Of a DNA stretch of 25,220 nucleotides, positions 8,427-17,257 are shown in pieces (position 1 is the stretch's first letter; each line of letters begins with the position of its first letter). A program made the translations under genes and the position numbers. The DNA comes from Phaeoceros laevis (taxonomy: Eukaryota > Anthocerotophyta > Anthocerotopsida > Notothyladales), in NCBI GenBank assembly GCA_049999765.1, contig JBNGIQ010007185.1, forward strand, positions 44,034-69,253. Direction: 5' to 3'. The notes below the pieces were generated by a model that saw only the letters and a program-made list of their open reading frames with translations, was not told the origin of the DNA and did no database searches.

Positions 8427-9083
8427 GCTTTTGAGGCCCTCAAAGCCAGCCTCATGGAGATGCAAGTCATGCGGCGACCAGACTTCAACAAGCCATTCAT
8501 TTTGCACACCGATTGGAGTGGGATAGGGATTGAAGCAGTCCTTGCACAGCTCAATGATGGTGGGATGGAGCAAATGATTGCCTATGCATCAAGAAGCAAC
8601 AATAGGGCCGAGTTTAACTACTCGTCTTATGAAAGAGAGTGTCTTGCGGTGGTGTGGTCAATTATTTATTTTAGACCTTATTTGTATGGTAAGCAGTTTA
8701 CCATTTACACTGATCACCAGCCATTACATTGGCTCATGACCAATGACAAACTTAGCGGGAAGCTCGCTAGGTGGGCATTATTGTTGCAAGAGTATGACAT
8801 GGAAATCATACACCGGCCAGGGGTGATGAATCAAAATGCTAATGCATTATCTCGCAGCCCTGCACCTTCTACAATCGACATTAGTGCTGCTCGGCAGGAT
8901 TTTGATGTGCAGGAGTCATCAGGACGATGGGGGGTAGCTGCATTCCTATCCATGCTTGTTAACACAGCTCTTGTGCAGCCAGCTTCGTTAGCAGTTCGGG
9001 ATATTTGGGAGGACACTGGATGTATGTCCTACCTCAAGGCTCAACAACTTCCAACAGGACTTAGCAGCATGGAACAGGATTGA
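8427..9083 (+). pseudogene. Gypsy RNase H domain and linker
   Basis: The domain follows the TAG at 8424 in the same frame, AFEALKASLMEMQV leading in. FILHTDWSGIGIEAVLAQ carries the first catalytic Asp (8511-8513), ERECLAVVWS the Glu, and IYTDHQPLHWL the second Asp. HRPGVMNQNANALSR closes the domain. The motifs are intact and uninterrupted from about 8430 to the TGA at 9081-9083, so RNase H is the best-preserved catalytic domain of pol. The 8880-9083 linker to integrase is not conserved. RNase H degrades the RNA strand of the cDNA hybrid in the usual cycle. Confidence 0.9.
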
Positions 9084-9908
9084 ATACTGCATAGGGCCAA
9101 ACGGTTTGCATGGCGCCAGGATCATCTAGTTAGGCTCTTAGCTTCAGGGGAGAGGGTGGTTCCACCACCTCATGAACGCCGAGCTCTCATTCAAAGAGTG
9201 CATGATGACATGGGTCATTTTGGTGTTAAGCGCACCTATAGTCTGCTGCTACCACACTTTTTCTGGACATGCATGTATTTGCAAGTTAAGGATGTTGTAA
9301 CTCCATGGGATCAGTGTGATAGGGTCCGTGCACATTTTACAGCCAAGCAGCCAGTGCTTCATCCGCTGCCAATCCAGGGTTTGTTCTATCGTTGGAGTTG
9401 TGATTTGGCTGGGGAGTTGCCCAAGACTTCACGAGGCAATGTCTACATTATGGTCATGATTGAGCACTTTAGCAAATGGGTAGAGTTAGTGGCCCTTCCT
9501 AACAAGTTGGCAGCTACCACTGCTCAGGCATTTTTACATTGTGAGCTCAACAGGTTTGGTACTTGTGCGGAATGCCTGACTTATCAGGGGTCGGAGTTTC
9601 GAGGTGCATTTCAGGACTTGTTGGACTGGGCGCTTGTGGATCACAAGCACACTTCTCGAGAGCATCCTCAAGCCGACGGGCTGGCTGAAAGGATGGTGCA
9701 GACCACTAAGCGAGGGTTGAAGAAGATCTGCCTTACGCAGCATCCCAAGGATTGGGACCTGATGCTGCCCTACATAGCCATGGGCTATAGGTTTAGCAAA
9801 CATGTTGCATTGAGTGATTTCTCTCCTTACCTTCTTCTGTTTGGTAGGCACCCCATTCCACCATCAGCCATCGCTGCTACCCCATATGGATCAAGTGGTG
9901 GACCTTGA
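9084..9908 (+). pseudogene. Gypsy integrase: zinc domain and DDE core, both mutated
   Basis: Same frame as RNase H after the TGA at 9081. The zinc domain reads HDDMGHFGVKRTYSLLLPHF (two His) and then VVTPWDQCDR, where the first Cys of the HHCC set is Trp (TGG 9306-9308). In the core, RWSCDLAGELP keeps the first Asp (9402-9404), LTYQGSEF has Tyr (TAT 9582-9584) in place of the second Asp, and HPQADGLAERMVQT keeps the Glu (9687-9689). The frame ends at 9908 after a frameshift near 9885 that moves the C-terminal domain to another phase. Loss of a zinc ligand and of one DDE residue predicts an inactive integrase. Confidence 0.92.
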
Positions 9909-10446
9909 TAACCCCAATGTATGGGCTAAGGTCATATCCGATCGGGCCGCTCTTTTCCATCGTATTATGCCCATGGCCATGGGGAATCTTCAAGTTGCAC
10001 AGCACCGAGACACTTTGAGGTATGCACACACTCGGGGAGGCAGCTATCGACCCAAGGCTCGTAAGTATGAGGAGGGAGACTTTGTCTATTTGCAGCGGCA
10101 GACCCAAAACACACTCGAAACTGCTGCCAGCCGCATCATTCTTCGAGTGAAAAAGGTATTGCCATCTGGGGTTTTGCTGTTGCATGGTCAAGATGGTCGA
10201 GAGTGGAGGGACCATCAGAAGAACTGTGCACCCTGCCATCTTCCGAATCTCGATCCAGAGGTCATCACAGCTGATTGGCGGCCTCCACCTGATTTCCCAT
10301 GCAAGGTATGTAGAAGGATTGATGATGCTGATCAGCTCTTGCTTTGCGATGGTTGCAATTCAGGTTTTCGCCTATTTTGTCTAGTACCTCCTCTCACCTT
10401 AGTACCTGAAGGCACTTGGAAATGCCCAGCATGTGCCAAGGCTTGA
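9885..10446 (+). pseudogene. Integrase C-terminal domain with terminal PHD finger
   Basis: This region continues integrase after the frameshift and ends at TGA 10444-10446. ALFHRIMPMAMGNLQVAQHR and KARKYEEGDFVYLQR are the usual gypsy integrase C-terminal (GPF/Y-type) segment. From 10300 comes CKVCRRIDDADQLLLCDGC, then FCLVPPL, LVPEGTWKCPACAKA. This is the C4HC3 layout of a PHD finger: CxxC, CxxC, then Cys, and a closing WxCxxC at 10418-10434. The His ligand expected three residues before FC (pattern G-Y-H-x-Y-C) is Arg here (G-F-R-L-F-C, codon CGC). PHD fingers read histone H3 tails. By position it could play the targeting role that a chromodomain plays in chromoviruses, which is inference. 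The PPT starts 25 bp after the stop. Confidence 0.85.
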
Positions 10447-10471
10447 TCGGTTCAGCATTGTGCTCAATGCT

Positions 10472-10481
10472 AGGGGAGGAG
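10472..10481 (+). promoter_or_regulatory. Polypurine tract of the gypsy element
   Basis: AGGGGAGGAG, 25 bp after the pol stop, is the expected position and composition of the plus-strand primer. The next base begins the first 124-bp unit (TAGTACACAC), so the 3' LTR may start there, though the usual TG dinucleotide is absent. Confidence 0.65.
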
Positions 10482-10729
10482 TAGTACACACTTTTTCTTT
10501 GCTTTGTTTGTTAGCACGAGCACTGCTATCTTGAAGAGGGCACCTACAGGCATGCCTATGCATGGAGGTTGGATGTAGCACGATGGCATATGGCAGGACA
10601 TGGAGTAGTACACACTTTTTCTTTGCTTTGTTTGTTAGCATGAGCACTGTTATCTTGAAGAGGGCACCTGCAGGCATGCCTATGCATGGAGCTTGGATGT
10701 AGCACGATGGCATGTGGCAGGACATAGAG
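10482..10729. repeat. 124-bp tandem repeat, two copies
   Basis: Units 10482-10605 and 10606-10729 both begin TAGTACACACTTTTTCTTTG and end GGCAGGACATGGAG or GGCAGGACATAGAG. They differ at only a handful of positions. They start exactly after the polypurine tract and are followed by TAGCATGACA, a partial restart of the unit. They probably belong to the 3' UTR or LTR of the gypsy element. Confidence 0.92.
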
Positions 10730-10743
10730 TAGCATGACAACTG

Positions 10744-11145
10744 TCATGGGAAGTTGTGCAAGTCACCATATGAAGCAGCATAAGCCAATGGCATCTTTCT
10801 TTTTCTATTAGTTTATCTAAACTTAGGAAGACTTGAGAAGCTGCGCGCGCAACTACTTGATGCTCAGCCATGACGTCACTCTAAAAAAGCTGGATGCACA
10901 CTTAGGGCGGTCCTGCAGTGAAACCGCCAGTTTTTGCAATTTCTTCTTTGGAGGCTGCTAGACAGCAACGCATGTTTGAGCTCTTGGCTTCTTAATCTAC
11001 ACCAGCATCTTCTGGCTTGAGGGATACTTGAGTTTGAGTGTGCATGAAGGAATTAGCTAGCTCATTTGCTGTGTTTGGCATTTACACATACGCAATCCCT
11101 GGCACCCTGCTGCAGCAATTTCAGCACGGGCACCGAGCACTTTAA
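10744..11145. repeat. Dispersed ~400-bp repeat, copy 2
   Basis: This 402-bp block matches 1812-2203 end to end at about 94 %. It has 5-6 bp insertions near 11046 and 11085. It contains a palindromic TGACGTCA (10871-10878; TGACGTTA in the other copy). It separates the second and third 124-bp units, so it may have inserted into that array, or both may be parts of a composite LTR. Confidence 0.9.
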
Positions 11146-11146
11146 G

Positions 11147-11270
11147 TAGTACACACTTTTTCTTTGCTTTGTTTATTAGCATGAGCACTGCTATCTTGAA
11201 GAGGGCACCTGTAGGTATGCTTATGCATGGAGCTTGGATGTAGCACGATGGCATGTGGCAGGACATGGAG
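11147..11270. repeat. 124-bp repeat unit, third copy
   Basis: It again starts TAGTACACACTTTTT and ends GGCAGGACATGGAG, followed by TAGCACGACA as after the second unit. It lies one base after the end of the 402-bp block. Confidence 0.92.
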
Positions 11271-13480
11271 TAGCACGACACCTTTCACAACTGCACAATT
11301 TATACATGTACATTCGAATTGGTCTATCAGTCAAGCCTATAAGGTGATTCTGTCCCAGATCTTTCCTCTTGCATATATTTGCAGCACTGTTGACATGGTG
11401 GTGAAAGAGATTTGACATTTTGGTGAAAGCCTTTGTTAACAATGGTTTCCAGGAAGGCCGATTACTCAGCTCGATCAGGAACTTTTTACTGAATTCTAGG
11501 TGCGTATGTTGATAAGGAAGAGATCCTTCTGCTTTTACCACATCCAAAGACTTTGAAACGTAATTACAGGCAGCTGAAGGCAAGATAATGATCCCTGTAT
11601 CATCTTGGTTGCTGTCGCCGTGTGGTGTGGTGTGCTCCCCGGACAGGGTTGCACACCGCATCCACCTGTACGGGCATTTTTCATATTGAAAAGTGAAAGC
11701 AGCACATCGGGATGGATGGAGGGTACACACACACACACACATATTGCGTTTGCAGTATGTATGTGTGTGAGAAAGTGGGTTCAGTTTAAGGTATATCTCA
11801 TTCCTTTTACATAGAACCTGCCTAGCCTGCCAACATGTTTTCAAAAAAAGACTTTTTTGCAAACTTGTATCAACATGATGCATTGAGGAGTGGCGGACAT
11901 CATATGAGCATACAAACAACATGGTTGACAGCTAAGTGGTCCAACTAACCAAGTTCTTGATTGTTCTGTTGCTCAGAAAACTCTATGTGTGAACATTTGG
12001 CAGCTAACCTACCTTACTGAATGGTTGAATGGTTGTCGATAAAAAATCAGATGCCAAGACTTGGCGGCTGCAACCAAAATAGGTTGCCAGCAAGAGCTCA
12101 TCTATGAAAGGCCAGCGTCAGAGCACAGTTGCTGCAATATGAGAGATCCACATCGATGTCCAATTGTTTTTACCAAGATATGTAACCAAGGATCAGTCAG
12201 TATTTTATTCTCTGGTCTATAAACAGCTACCTATCTGTTTCCGCCTTGCTGATCACATTTATGACAACAATCAGGCTCGCCCTTCTCAAAGCAGTGAGTC
12301 TCATAGAGCTTCCCATCACTCAGACATTTTCTTGCCTGTGCTCCGATGTAGCCCAGTCTTCTGCCTTCGCTCCCACTGCAAACCAGTCTCCTGCCTATCC
12401 CTTCACCTACATCTTGCTTCAGTCCTGCAATCTTGCTTCTCTACAGTCTCTTTATCACTCAGGCTATCACCTCTAGCCTAGCTTCCTGGCCAGTCAGTCG
12501 TTTCGCCCTTCCTGCCCGCCTCTCCTACCTTCTCCTAGTGGTTTCCTACCTCTCTAAGTGTCCTTTTCGTGCTAAATTCCTGCCCTATTGATCTCTTCCT
12601 TCCTGCCTTTGTGTTCTCATACTCACATGCTTTCCTACAGAGTTCCTGCCTTCCACCAGTTTCAGTGCTCCTGTTGAATCCCTGTCTCTGTGTCTCCCTG
12701 TTGAGGCCTACTGCTGTGGCTGCCTCCCCCATCGACTGTCCTTCTATATTTCGTCCTCGTTCTTTTTCCCTGTCTTCATTGCCCCGACCTTTCTGCTACT
12801 ATTTCTGATACCCTCGCACCCTTGGAAGCCTTTTAGGCTACATTCTTTGTGTTAGAAAAACTTTGGTTCATTTCTGATCTGCTACTCTTCAGTCCGAGTT
12901 CTTGATCCCAGCTACCAACATTTCCCAAGCTTTTCGTTCTCACTCTTTTAGCAAATCAACCTCGCCCTCAACCTTGCCTCACGACTGTTTTAAGAGCATA
13001 GCTTGCCCAAACCCTGTCACAACAAACCCGTGTCGGGAACAAAAAAACGTGAACTTCATCAAAGGATAGACAGTTGGGCAGTAAGGATGTCCCAGCAGAC
13101 AAGTGAGGTGGACACTTTTTGCATTCCTGTTTTTTGAAGTTGAGTGTTTGCTAGCATCAGAAGGTTGTTGCTGCTGATTGGTTCACAAGCATTTGCTGTC
13201 AAAGCAACGTTGATTTCAGATGAAGTGTTTGGCTGCTTGGTGACTGAAATGAATGCTGAATGAATACCTGATTAGGTGTAGCTCGCATGTATGCGTTTTT
13301 TATGAAGTATCTGAGTCTGCGAGTGATCTGCTGCTGATGTCACCTGTTGGCATTATGCACTGGCATCACCTACATACGACGTGAGCGTGTCAGAACTCAA
13401 AAACGCTTGCAAGCTGCAAGTGTTTTGCTAACACAGGTACTAATACACGAAAACTGTTGAAGTGATTGCACAGCTAACCC
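11271..13480. other. Long stretch with no recognised gene
   Basis: A minus-strand frame at 11221-11922 includes a plausible-looking segment (HLEFSKKFLIELSNRPSW), but it runs into the repeats and matches no family I know. A (CA)8 microsatellite is at 11725-11741. 12270-12830 is markedly pyrimidine-rich on the plus strand, without a long convincing frame. 12830-13480 shows nothing recognisable. It may be old transposon-derived DNA. Confidence 0.55.
11725..11741. repeat. (AC)n microsatellite
   Basis: About eight AC dinucleotides in a row, followed ~20 bp later by a short GT-rich stretch (TATGTATGTGTGTGAG). Confidence 0.9.
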
Positions 13481-13545
13481 CTTCACGATTTGCACAAGTC
13501 CTTCGTTGAGGTGGGTTTGCCAAGAAGCTTTCCAAAGTCATTCAA

Positions 13546-13923
13546 GAAAAACCATTCAAGGATCCCGCCTGAATCAGCGTGTTCTTGTGTGTATACATAC
13601 ATACAGTTAAACAACTGCAGTACAAGTATGAAGACATTGCCCTTGAACGGGTCCCGTCCTTGCGAAAGCCAGCTTCGACATTTCAAGGCCTAATCAGGGA
13701 AGCCAGACGTGACCTTTATGCTGATTTTGACAACAGTGCATTTGGACCTGTACAGGTCTGCAACGGTCATCCCTGAGAAGTCCGGGAGCTGTCAAGATAG
13801 TCAAATGACATTGTCCTTTTTTGTTGCAGTCAGAATCAAAGTAACTGGGCAGCATGGCGTTACCGATTCTCATGCTGATTTTTGCCCATTCAAGGAGAGA
13901 AAACCATTCATGGATCCCGCCTG
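13546..13923. repeat. Separated repeat pair around the candidate exons
   Basis: GAAAAACCATTCAAGGATCCCGCCTG (13546-13571) recurs as AAAACCATTCATGGATCCCGCCTG (13900-13923). CATTCAAG also precedes both copies. The two lie ~350 bp apart and bracket the first candidate exon; the second copy lies inside the second candidate exon. Either a small segmental duplication or repeated coding sequence would explain it. Confidence 0.7.
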
Positions 13924-13930
13924 GCATTGA
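13607..13930 (+). CDS. Two candidate orphan exons of an unknown gene
   Basis: The first candidate exon, 13607-13765, is preceded by ATACATACAG and encodes QLQYKYEDIALERVPSLRKP and STFQGLIREARRDLYADFD, a sequence with the residue balance of real protein. A GT at 13766 (or 13756) could be the donor. A strong acceptor, CCTTTTTTGTTGCAG, ends at 13829. Using 13766-13829 as a 64-nt intron keeps the frame open into 13830-13930 (RIKVTGQHGVTDSHADFCPF, then a TGA). I recognise no family. The upstream exon and promoter are not visible, and a truncated LINE begins right after, so this may be a gene remnant or chance. Confidence 0.3.
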
Positions 13931-13960
13931 TGAGGAGCGGGTGAGGCATGGCTCACCCCC

Positions 13961-15885
13961 ATGTGCTCAACGAAGCTTGACAGAGTAACTGCGAAAATTG
14001 ACGGTGCGGACAACTACCGTTATATCATGCTCAACTCAATGTCCTATAAACTATATGCTGCTTCCATAACCCACATAACCACTCCATTCCTCGAACATGC
14101 AGATCAGAGATTCCAGGCAGGTTTTAGGAAAACCTATACCTGTCTTCATCACCTATTTACGCTACGAACAATTGTGGAGAAGACAAAGGCTGCTGGAAAA
14201 CCAGTCTACGCATGCTTCATAGATTTCCAAAAAGCTTTTGATTGTATACCTCGTACTAAGTTATGGGAGGCCTTCAGTAAGGCAGGCCTTCCACCAGCCC
14301 TGATTTGGGGCATACAACTCATGTACCAACATTGCGAGGTTCAGATAAAGACACAGCATGGAAGTACTTCCTCATTTGAAAGCAACATGGGCCTCAGGCA
14401 GGGCTGCTCACAGTCACCGACCTCGTTTGCTATTTATTTGCAGCAGCTTCAGCACCTATTCAGCTCAACGGGGACTCCCCTAGATGAGCCACAAATCTTG
14501 GGGTTGGCCATTGCTTTACTGCTCTTCGCTGATGACCTGGTCCTCCTCTCGCTTACCGCAACTGGACTCCAGCATCAGCTGAACATGCTTTGAGATTTCT
14601 GCATTCAGTCAGACCTCCATGTTAACCTGGCGAAGACAGCAGTATTGATCTTCAATGACAACAGTTCTACAGTGCACAACTTTCAGTGGGCTCCGAATCT
14701 ATCAAACTCTCGGATCTATATAAATATCTAGGGATGATGCTTTTCACTACGAAGAAGATACATGAGGCTAAACAGTCACGCATTGACGCAACTATCAATG
14801 CATCATTCCTTCTGCACTCCAAGGCTATCAATCAGCACTTTCTACACACTGTTCCCATGATAACTTTTTACAACCAGTGTTTGCTGCCCAAGTTGTTATA
14901 TTCAGCACCAATCTGGGCTATTGGCTGCACGAAGACAGGGTGGTTGCAGTTAGAACGCGTTTAGAGACAATTCTTCAAAAGACATTTCAAACTCTCACAA
15001 TCTGTATGCACGTCAACACTTCTGGCAGAACTAGGGTTATGTCCAGTGGAGATTGAAGCACTTATACTTACGGCACAGTTCTTACAACAGGTCACAGCCA
15101 TGAAACCAGACAGACTACCAAATATGGCTCTTCGGGAAGTTCAGGATCTTGCCACATCTCATATACAAGGTTGGTATTTCGAATGGCAGACATGGTTGCA
15201 TCGATGGGATCTTCATCACTATGAGTTACATGAACTCACTCCAGAGCTCATAAGGCGTGCTTACATCCAAATCACATGGCTTAAATCACCGCTATCTGAA
15301 AGCCAATTGCATTACATACAGATGGTCAACCCTAATCCAGCTCTTACATTGAGCCAGTACTTACAAGAGGTATTGCCTTTCAAGGAAGTATTAGCCTTTG
15401 TCAAGTTACGTCTCCAGGCCACTCCTTGGTCTAATGATCATCGATGGCAGAAGCAAGCAGGAGTTCAGACACCTCCATGTCACCTATGCCATATGGCCAC
15501 GCTTGATATTGAAGACCATATGCTATTCCAGTGCGCGTTTACAGCATCTTTTCGCAACAACCCTGCATACTCGGAGCTCTTCAATACCTACAACACCAGT
15601 TTACTATTATTCAATGCAAGACCATGCAAGCTTGTTATATCCATGGCTTATGACCTTCTCCAGCACATAGCCAGGACCGAACCATTACAACATCAACAGC
15701 ACCTACAAGACGACAACGAAGAGGCCAGCTCCGACTCACCCTCTTCCATAGACAGCTCAGACTCAGACCACGATACTGCAGACACAACCTTAGACACAAA
15801 TTATCGATACAATAGACAGATCACACCTAGTCCCTTTCATATGACCCTCAGAAGTAGTACTAGCTCTCAGACTTCATCATATTGA
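13961..15885 (+). pseudogene. LINE ORF2 fragment: reverse transcriptase and zinc knuckle (copy A)
   Basis: FQAGFRKTYTCLHHL and YACFIDFQKAFDCIPR (motif A), NMGLRQGCSQSP (motif B) and LLFADDLVLLS (motif C, both Asp present) identify a non-LTR RT. TGA at 14591-14593, a frameshift near 14686 and TAG at 14962-14964 interrupt it. The thumb and C-terminal region (15046-15885) is one open frame ending with PCHLCHMATLDIEDHMLFQC, a C-x2-C-x8-H-x4-C knuckle typical of LINE C-termini. It is followed by a Ser/Asp/Glu-rich tail and a final FHMTLRS motif shared with copy B. The protein would nick and copy by target-primed reverse transcription. The N-terminal endonuclease is absent, so this copy is dead. 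Confidence 0.92.
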
Positions 15886-16920
15886 CAGTATTTGCTTTTG
15901 TAAATCCCTATCGGGGAGTCCTGCAATTATACTTCTGTATTCCACTAGTCACGAGCATTCCTTCCACAAACTATCTGTAAGAGAGCCTCAAATTTGTCCA
16001 ACATATACACCAAACACAAACATAAACCACTGTACACTCGCAGCCAGAGAAACCAGCTGATCCACTACCGCTACAGCTACACACAGTTTCAGGGCATATC
16101 AGATCACCGATGTCTTGTCCATCCTTCAATTGTTTCTCTCACCAAGATGAATAAATCACACTTGCCTGCACAAAACTGCTCATAGTAAATACATACGATC
16201 TCAACCCAACAGGCTGGTTTATGCCAGAACCTTCGTGGAAGTTCACCACTTACGAATTTTTCCAACAAATCTACCAAGAGTCTCTCAAAGATTGCCATAA
16301 AACCTGCCCCGTACCACATGGCACTAGCTTTCCGCCACATGTGGCTCACTATGTATAAACACAGTGAGTCACAAGAATTGGAACTCATACTTCAAACAAT
16401 TGCTAGGAACCTCGCAATTATCCCACAGCAACACTTCGCAAACCCTTCCACTGCAACCAGAGAGCGTGACTCCACAACGCAGTGCACAGTGAATCAAACA
16501 GAGAGAACTGCAAATTCAACCAGACCTCCCAAGCCTACCTCTTACCAGCCCAAAATTAGCTCTCTCGCAAATACAACAAGCTCGTGGCCAATTCACCTCA
16601 CCCGGACCATAACTCACGGATACCTCGGAGCTCACGCGCTGCACTTTGAACACACTCTACCTGTACACGCCCGCATTAATTAAGCCTGCTGTCATGGCCA
16701 CCATGACCCCTAGCTATTTGCCCAGCTACCTGTCTACCATGCCCGCACCTCGTCACCGGTTCACCACTACACTCACGTCCACCAAACCTAATCCACACAA
16801 CGAAACTTAACGATAAAAAACGTTCCAAACACGAACCATTGAACCCCACCACTTGCATACACAAACTTAACAAATCTCCACTTCCTTTAATAAAGAACAT
16901 AATTCATCCAAATCATATGT
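15886..16920. other. 3' region of LINE copy A, no gene recognised
   Basis: The region is A- and C-rich on the plus strand. An ATG-started frame at 16318-16683 (121 codons, Thr/Ser/Pro-rich) has no recognised match and may be chance. AATAAA at 16889-16894 could serve as the polyadenylation signal of the LINE. Confidence 0.55.
16889..16894 (+). terminator. Candidate polyadenylation signal of LINE copy A
   Basis: AATAAA about 1 kb after the ORF2 stop, followed by AT-rich sequence and then by the presumed 5' region of the next LINE. Confidence 0.4.
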
Positions 16921-16949
16921 GTCTGAATATATGATAATATTGAAAGGTT

Positions 16950-17257
16950 TTATTTTATTAAAACGTATGGCAAGCCAACCATAGCAATCCACCCTCTCGT
17001 TTTAGAAAAGGATGGAGGCCAGCCCTAGTTAGCCTGGGGGTCGTGCAAAGTGGGTGACCGGCGGCGAACGCATTCGATAGAATAAACCCTACAGTACCCT
17101 GTCGCTGGGGGGCGCCCAATTAGGGCAAAGGGGGGACCCTCAAGGGACCGTGTAAACCTCTTCAAATATGAACACACACACTAAGCTCATCCATACCCAT
17201 CTCACTACCTTCCCTACATAAAGAGCTTCACCCCGCTCACATTCAGCTGAAGTCGTT
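16950..17257 (+). promoter_or_regulatory. Presumed 5' UTR / internal promoter region of LINE copy B
   Basis: A GC- and G-rich stretch (16985-17160, with GGGGGTCGTGC, GCTGGGGGGCGCCC and AGGGGGGACCC) differs from the A/C-rich flank and directly precedes ORF1 (ATG 17258). L1-like elements carry their promoter in the 5' UTR, so this is the likely place. The exact 5' end cannot be set without other copies. Confidence 0.4.

Larger units (their letters stand above)
4262..10481 (+). mobile_element. Ty3/gypsy retrotransposon with C5 methyltransferase and PHD finger (degenerate)
   Basis: Collinear domains on one strand are gag-like (4262-4956), aspartic protease (5540-5808), cytosine-5 methyltransferase (6271-7210), reverse transcriptase (7468-8420), RNase H (8454-8870), integrase (9156-9908), integrase C-terminus with PHD finger (9885-10446) and a polypurine tract (10472-10481). 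The RT-RH-IN order defines Ty3/gypsy. At least four frameshifts (about 4675, 6315, 8058 and 9885) and stops at 5806, 5872, 7823, 8424 and 9081 break it. The 5' LTR and PBS are not found; a minus-strand LTR fragment lies where they should be. The 3' LTR cannot be bounded because no partner copy exists in the window. Confidence 0.9.
13945..16910 (+). mobile_element. 5'-truncated L1-like LINE (copy A)
   Basis: Homology to the second LINE of the window starts at about 13945, inside the RT fingers, and runs through RT, the CCHC knuckle and the acidic tail to the stop at 15885. 1025 bp of A/C-rich 3' sequence with an AATAAA at 16889-16894 follows. ORF1, the endonuclease and the N-terminal RT region are missing, as usual for 5'-truncated LINE insertions. 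The 3' limit is estimated and no clear poly(A) tail or target-site duplication was identified. Confidence 0.85.

Noticed and set aside
10399-10871. Several overlapping minus-strand ORFs rich in Cys and His (SCHMPSCYIQAPC type)
   Set aside because: They are the reverse strand of the 124-bp repeats, change frame from unit to unit and have no other support.
1812-11145. The two ~400-bp repeats as the 5' and 3' LTRs of the gypsy element
   Set aside because: They lack TG..CA termini, no primer binding site follows the first copy, the polypurine tract lies 262 bp before the second, and an eL13 relic and a foreign LTR lie between the first copy and gag.
11221-11922. 233-codon minus-strand ORF as a gene
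   Set aside because: It runs into the 124-bp repeat at one end and a CA microsatellite in the middle; no motif is recognised.
16318-16683. 121-codon ATG ORF as a gene
   Set aside because: Low-complexity Thr/Ser/Pro composition in the A/C-rich 3' region of a LINE; no homologue or motif is recognised.
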